A stretch of 64,000 nucleotides of DNA from Coix lacryma-jobi var. lacryma-jobi (Eukaryota; Streptophyta; Magnoliopsida; Poales; Poaceae). The number at the start of each line of letters is the position of its first letter. Within the stretch, counting starts at the first letter, position 1. The translations under genes were made by a program, and so were the position numbers. The stretch covers positions 95,863,104-95,927,103 of the forward strand of contig CM019823.1 in NCBI GenBank assembly GCA_009763385.1, written 5' to 3'. A model generated the notes under the pieces. It saw only the letters and a list, made by a program, of their open reading frames with translations, was not told where the DNA came from and searched no databases. Below are positions 63,267-64,000 of this stretch, in pieces.

Positions 63267-64000
63267 TGTTGGGGGAAAGGACCCTCGGCAGAGAAGCCGC
63301 TCGAACTGGTGCTCGAATTAGACTCGCGCAACGCCTAATGTCCTTGCGAGGTCCCTCTCCCATTGGAGACCGTACCTGACCCCCGGACGCGGGGCAACCC
63401 TCGTCGCTTTGTTGTACTTCCGTGCAGGTCTAAGGCGACGGTCGCACTGCAGGAGACCTTCGCTGACCCACGACGCCACCTTCGCTGGGAGCGAAGGTCG
63501 AGCAGCGGCAAGCAAGTATGCGCTTTGCCCCAGAAGCAAGCGAAGCCGAAGATCCGGACAGAGCGCGGCCCGAAGGTCAGGATCGCCGCACATCTCCCCC
63601 GGAGGCGAGTGTGAAGCCGGGGCCGGCAGATGGCGGAGGGCGCGGGCCCGAGGGCGAGCGCGGCCGAAGGTCAAGACCGCCGCACCTCTCCCCGAAGAGT
63701 GAACAAGGGCCAGGTGGCGGCGCGCTGGAGTGGACCGATTAGGGTTCCGCTTCAGCTGTGTATGTACGCTTTTGCCCTTCCTCCCTGCCGCGGGGCGAGG
63801 AATCTTTCCTGTACCCTTTGTATTTGGCCCTGCCCCTTGGCATTCCCTATAAATACCAAGGGGATGAACAGTGTAAGGACGAACCTTTTGGAATTGAGCA
63901 CTTTCACTTCCGTTTTACCTTCGCTACTGCATCCGACACTTGGCCGCCTTCGCTCTTCCCCTGCACAAGTGCGGAGGTGGGGCAAGTGCGTTCCAAAATA
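63267..64000 (+). repeat. Tat2 3' LTR
   Basis: Matches 50892-51630, with TATA box CTATAAATACC at about 63848. Differences from the 5' copy are mostly one- or two-base deletions. The last bases (GTTCCAAAATA) diverge from GTTCCAACA, so the LTR end is at or a few bases before the window edge. Confidence 0.9.

Larger units (their letters stand above)
50892..64000 (+). mobile_element. Tat-lineage Ty3/gypsy retrotransposon Tat2, nearly complete
   Basis: From the 5' LTR (739 bp) through primer-binding site, gag, protease, RT, two RNase H domains, integrase, stem-loop, three tandem arrays, an antisense gene and the 3' LTR, which reaches the window end. Same plan as Tat1 but clearly a different family: LTRs and arrays share no sequence. 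Gag-pol has two frameshifts (near 52095 and 54740). The TACGT before it (50887-50891) should be the target duplication. Confidence 0.92.

Noticed and set aside
50892..64000. Endogenous pararetrovirus or other viral insertion
   Set aside because: LTRs, primer-binding site, integrase and dual RNase H identify a Tat retrotransposon. No movement or coat protein of a plant virus was seen.

Overview
The window is nuclear DNA of a grass (Poaceae). Nearly all of it is nested LTR retrotransposons, with one recognisable host gene. The grass call rests on the mix of elements (Tat-lineage Ty3/gypsy with antisense genes, a long-LTR chromovirus, a SIRE/Maximus-type copia with a third ORF) and on the plant intron-exon structure of the host gene. 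I cannot name the species.

Layout. 1-9797: 3' part of a decayed Tat-lineage Ty3/gypsy element (Tat1, + strand) with two tandem arrays, an antisense gene and its 3' LTR. 9807-11796: solo LTR with TSD GTAAG. 11797-12879 and 28753-31686: a Ty1/copia element (copia-1, - strand), split at its reverse transcriptase by a chromovirus at 12880-28752 (TSD AGAAC, LTRs of about 4.67 kb, iMet-type PBS, chromodomain). 31687-43567: a young SIRE/Maximus-type copia (copia-2, + strand, TSD ACGCC) sitting inside the 5' LTR of copia-1. 43573-44540: the rest of that LTR, then the gag and 5' LTR of a small gypsy element, itself inserted in an older gypsy integrase fragment (44541-44962). 45355-48557: nine intact 3' exons, on the - strand, of the plant NAD(P)HX epimerase / pyridoxine(pyridoxamine) 5'-phosphate oxidase gene (PDX3 type), with a LINE-like insertion in one intron. 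48693-49854: a MULE-like element. 50587-50891: start of an unidentified LTR. 50892-64000: a second, nearly complete Tat element (Tat2) with three tandem arrays and a long antisense gene. The upstream exons of the host gene are not in the window. They lie more than 15 kb away or are lost.

Most unusual points. (1) The chromovirus has an extra ORF between its 5' LTR and gag whose N-terminus copies the histone H3 tail (starts MARTKLTARKATGG and keeps the equivalents of K4, K9, R17, K23 and K27). The same element encodes a chromodomain, a domain type that reads H3 tails. (2) The antisense gene of Tat2 has a TATA box, and its first ATG opens an H3-like MARLKQTAR. Both proteins then have a coiled coil and an acidic C-terminal part. 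(3) Copia-2 carries nine clusters of a short palindrome (core GGCAGTGCC) in both LTRs, spacers and two places inside coding sequence. (4) A stem-loop followed by T6 downstream of pol keeps its pairing in Tat1 and Tat2 although the stem sequence differs.

Limits. Boundaries marked by LTR ends and target-site duplications were read base by base. Family and lineage names come from motif recognition without database searches. Many element genes carry frameshifts or stops and are listed as pseudogenes.
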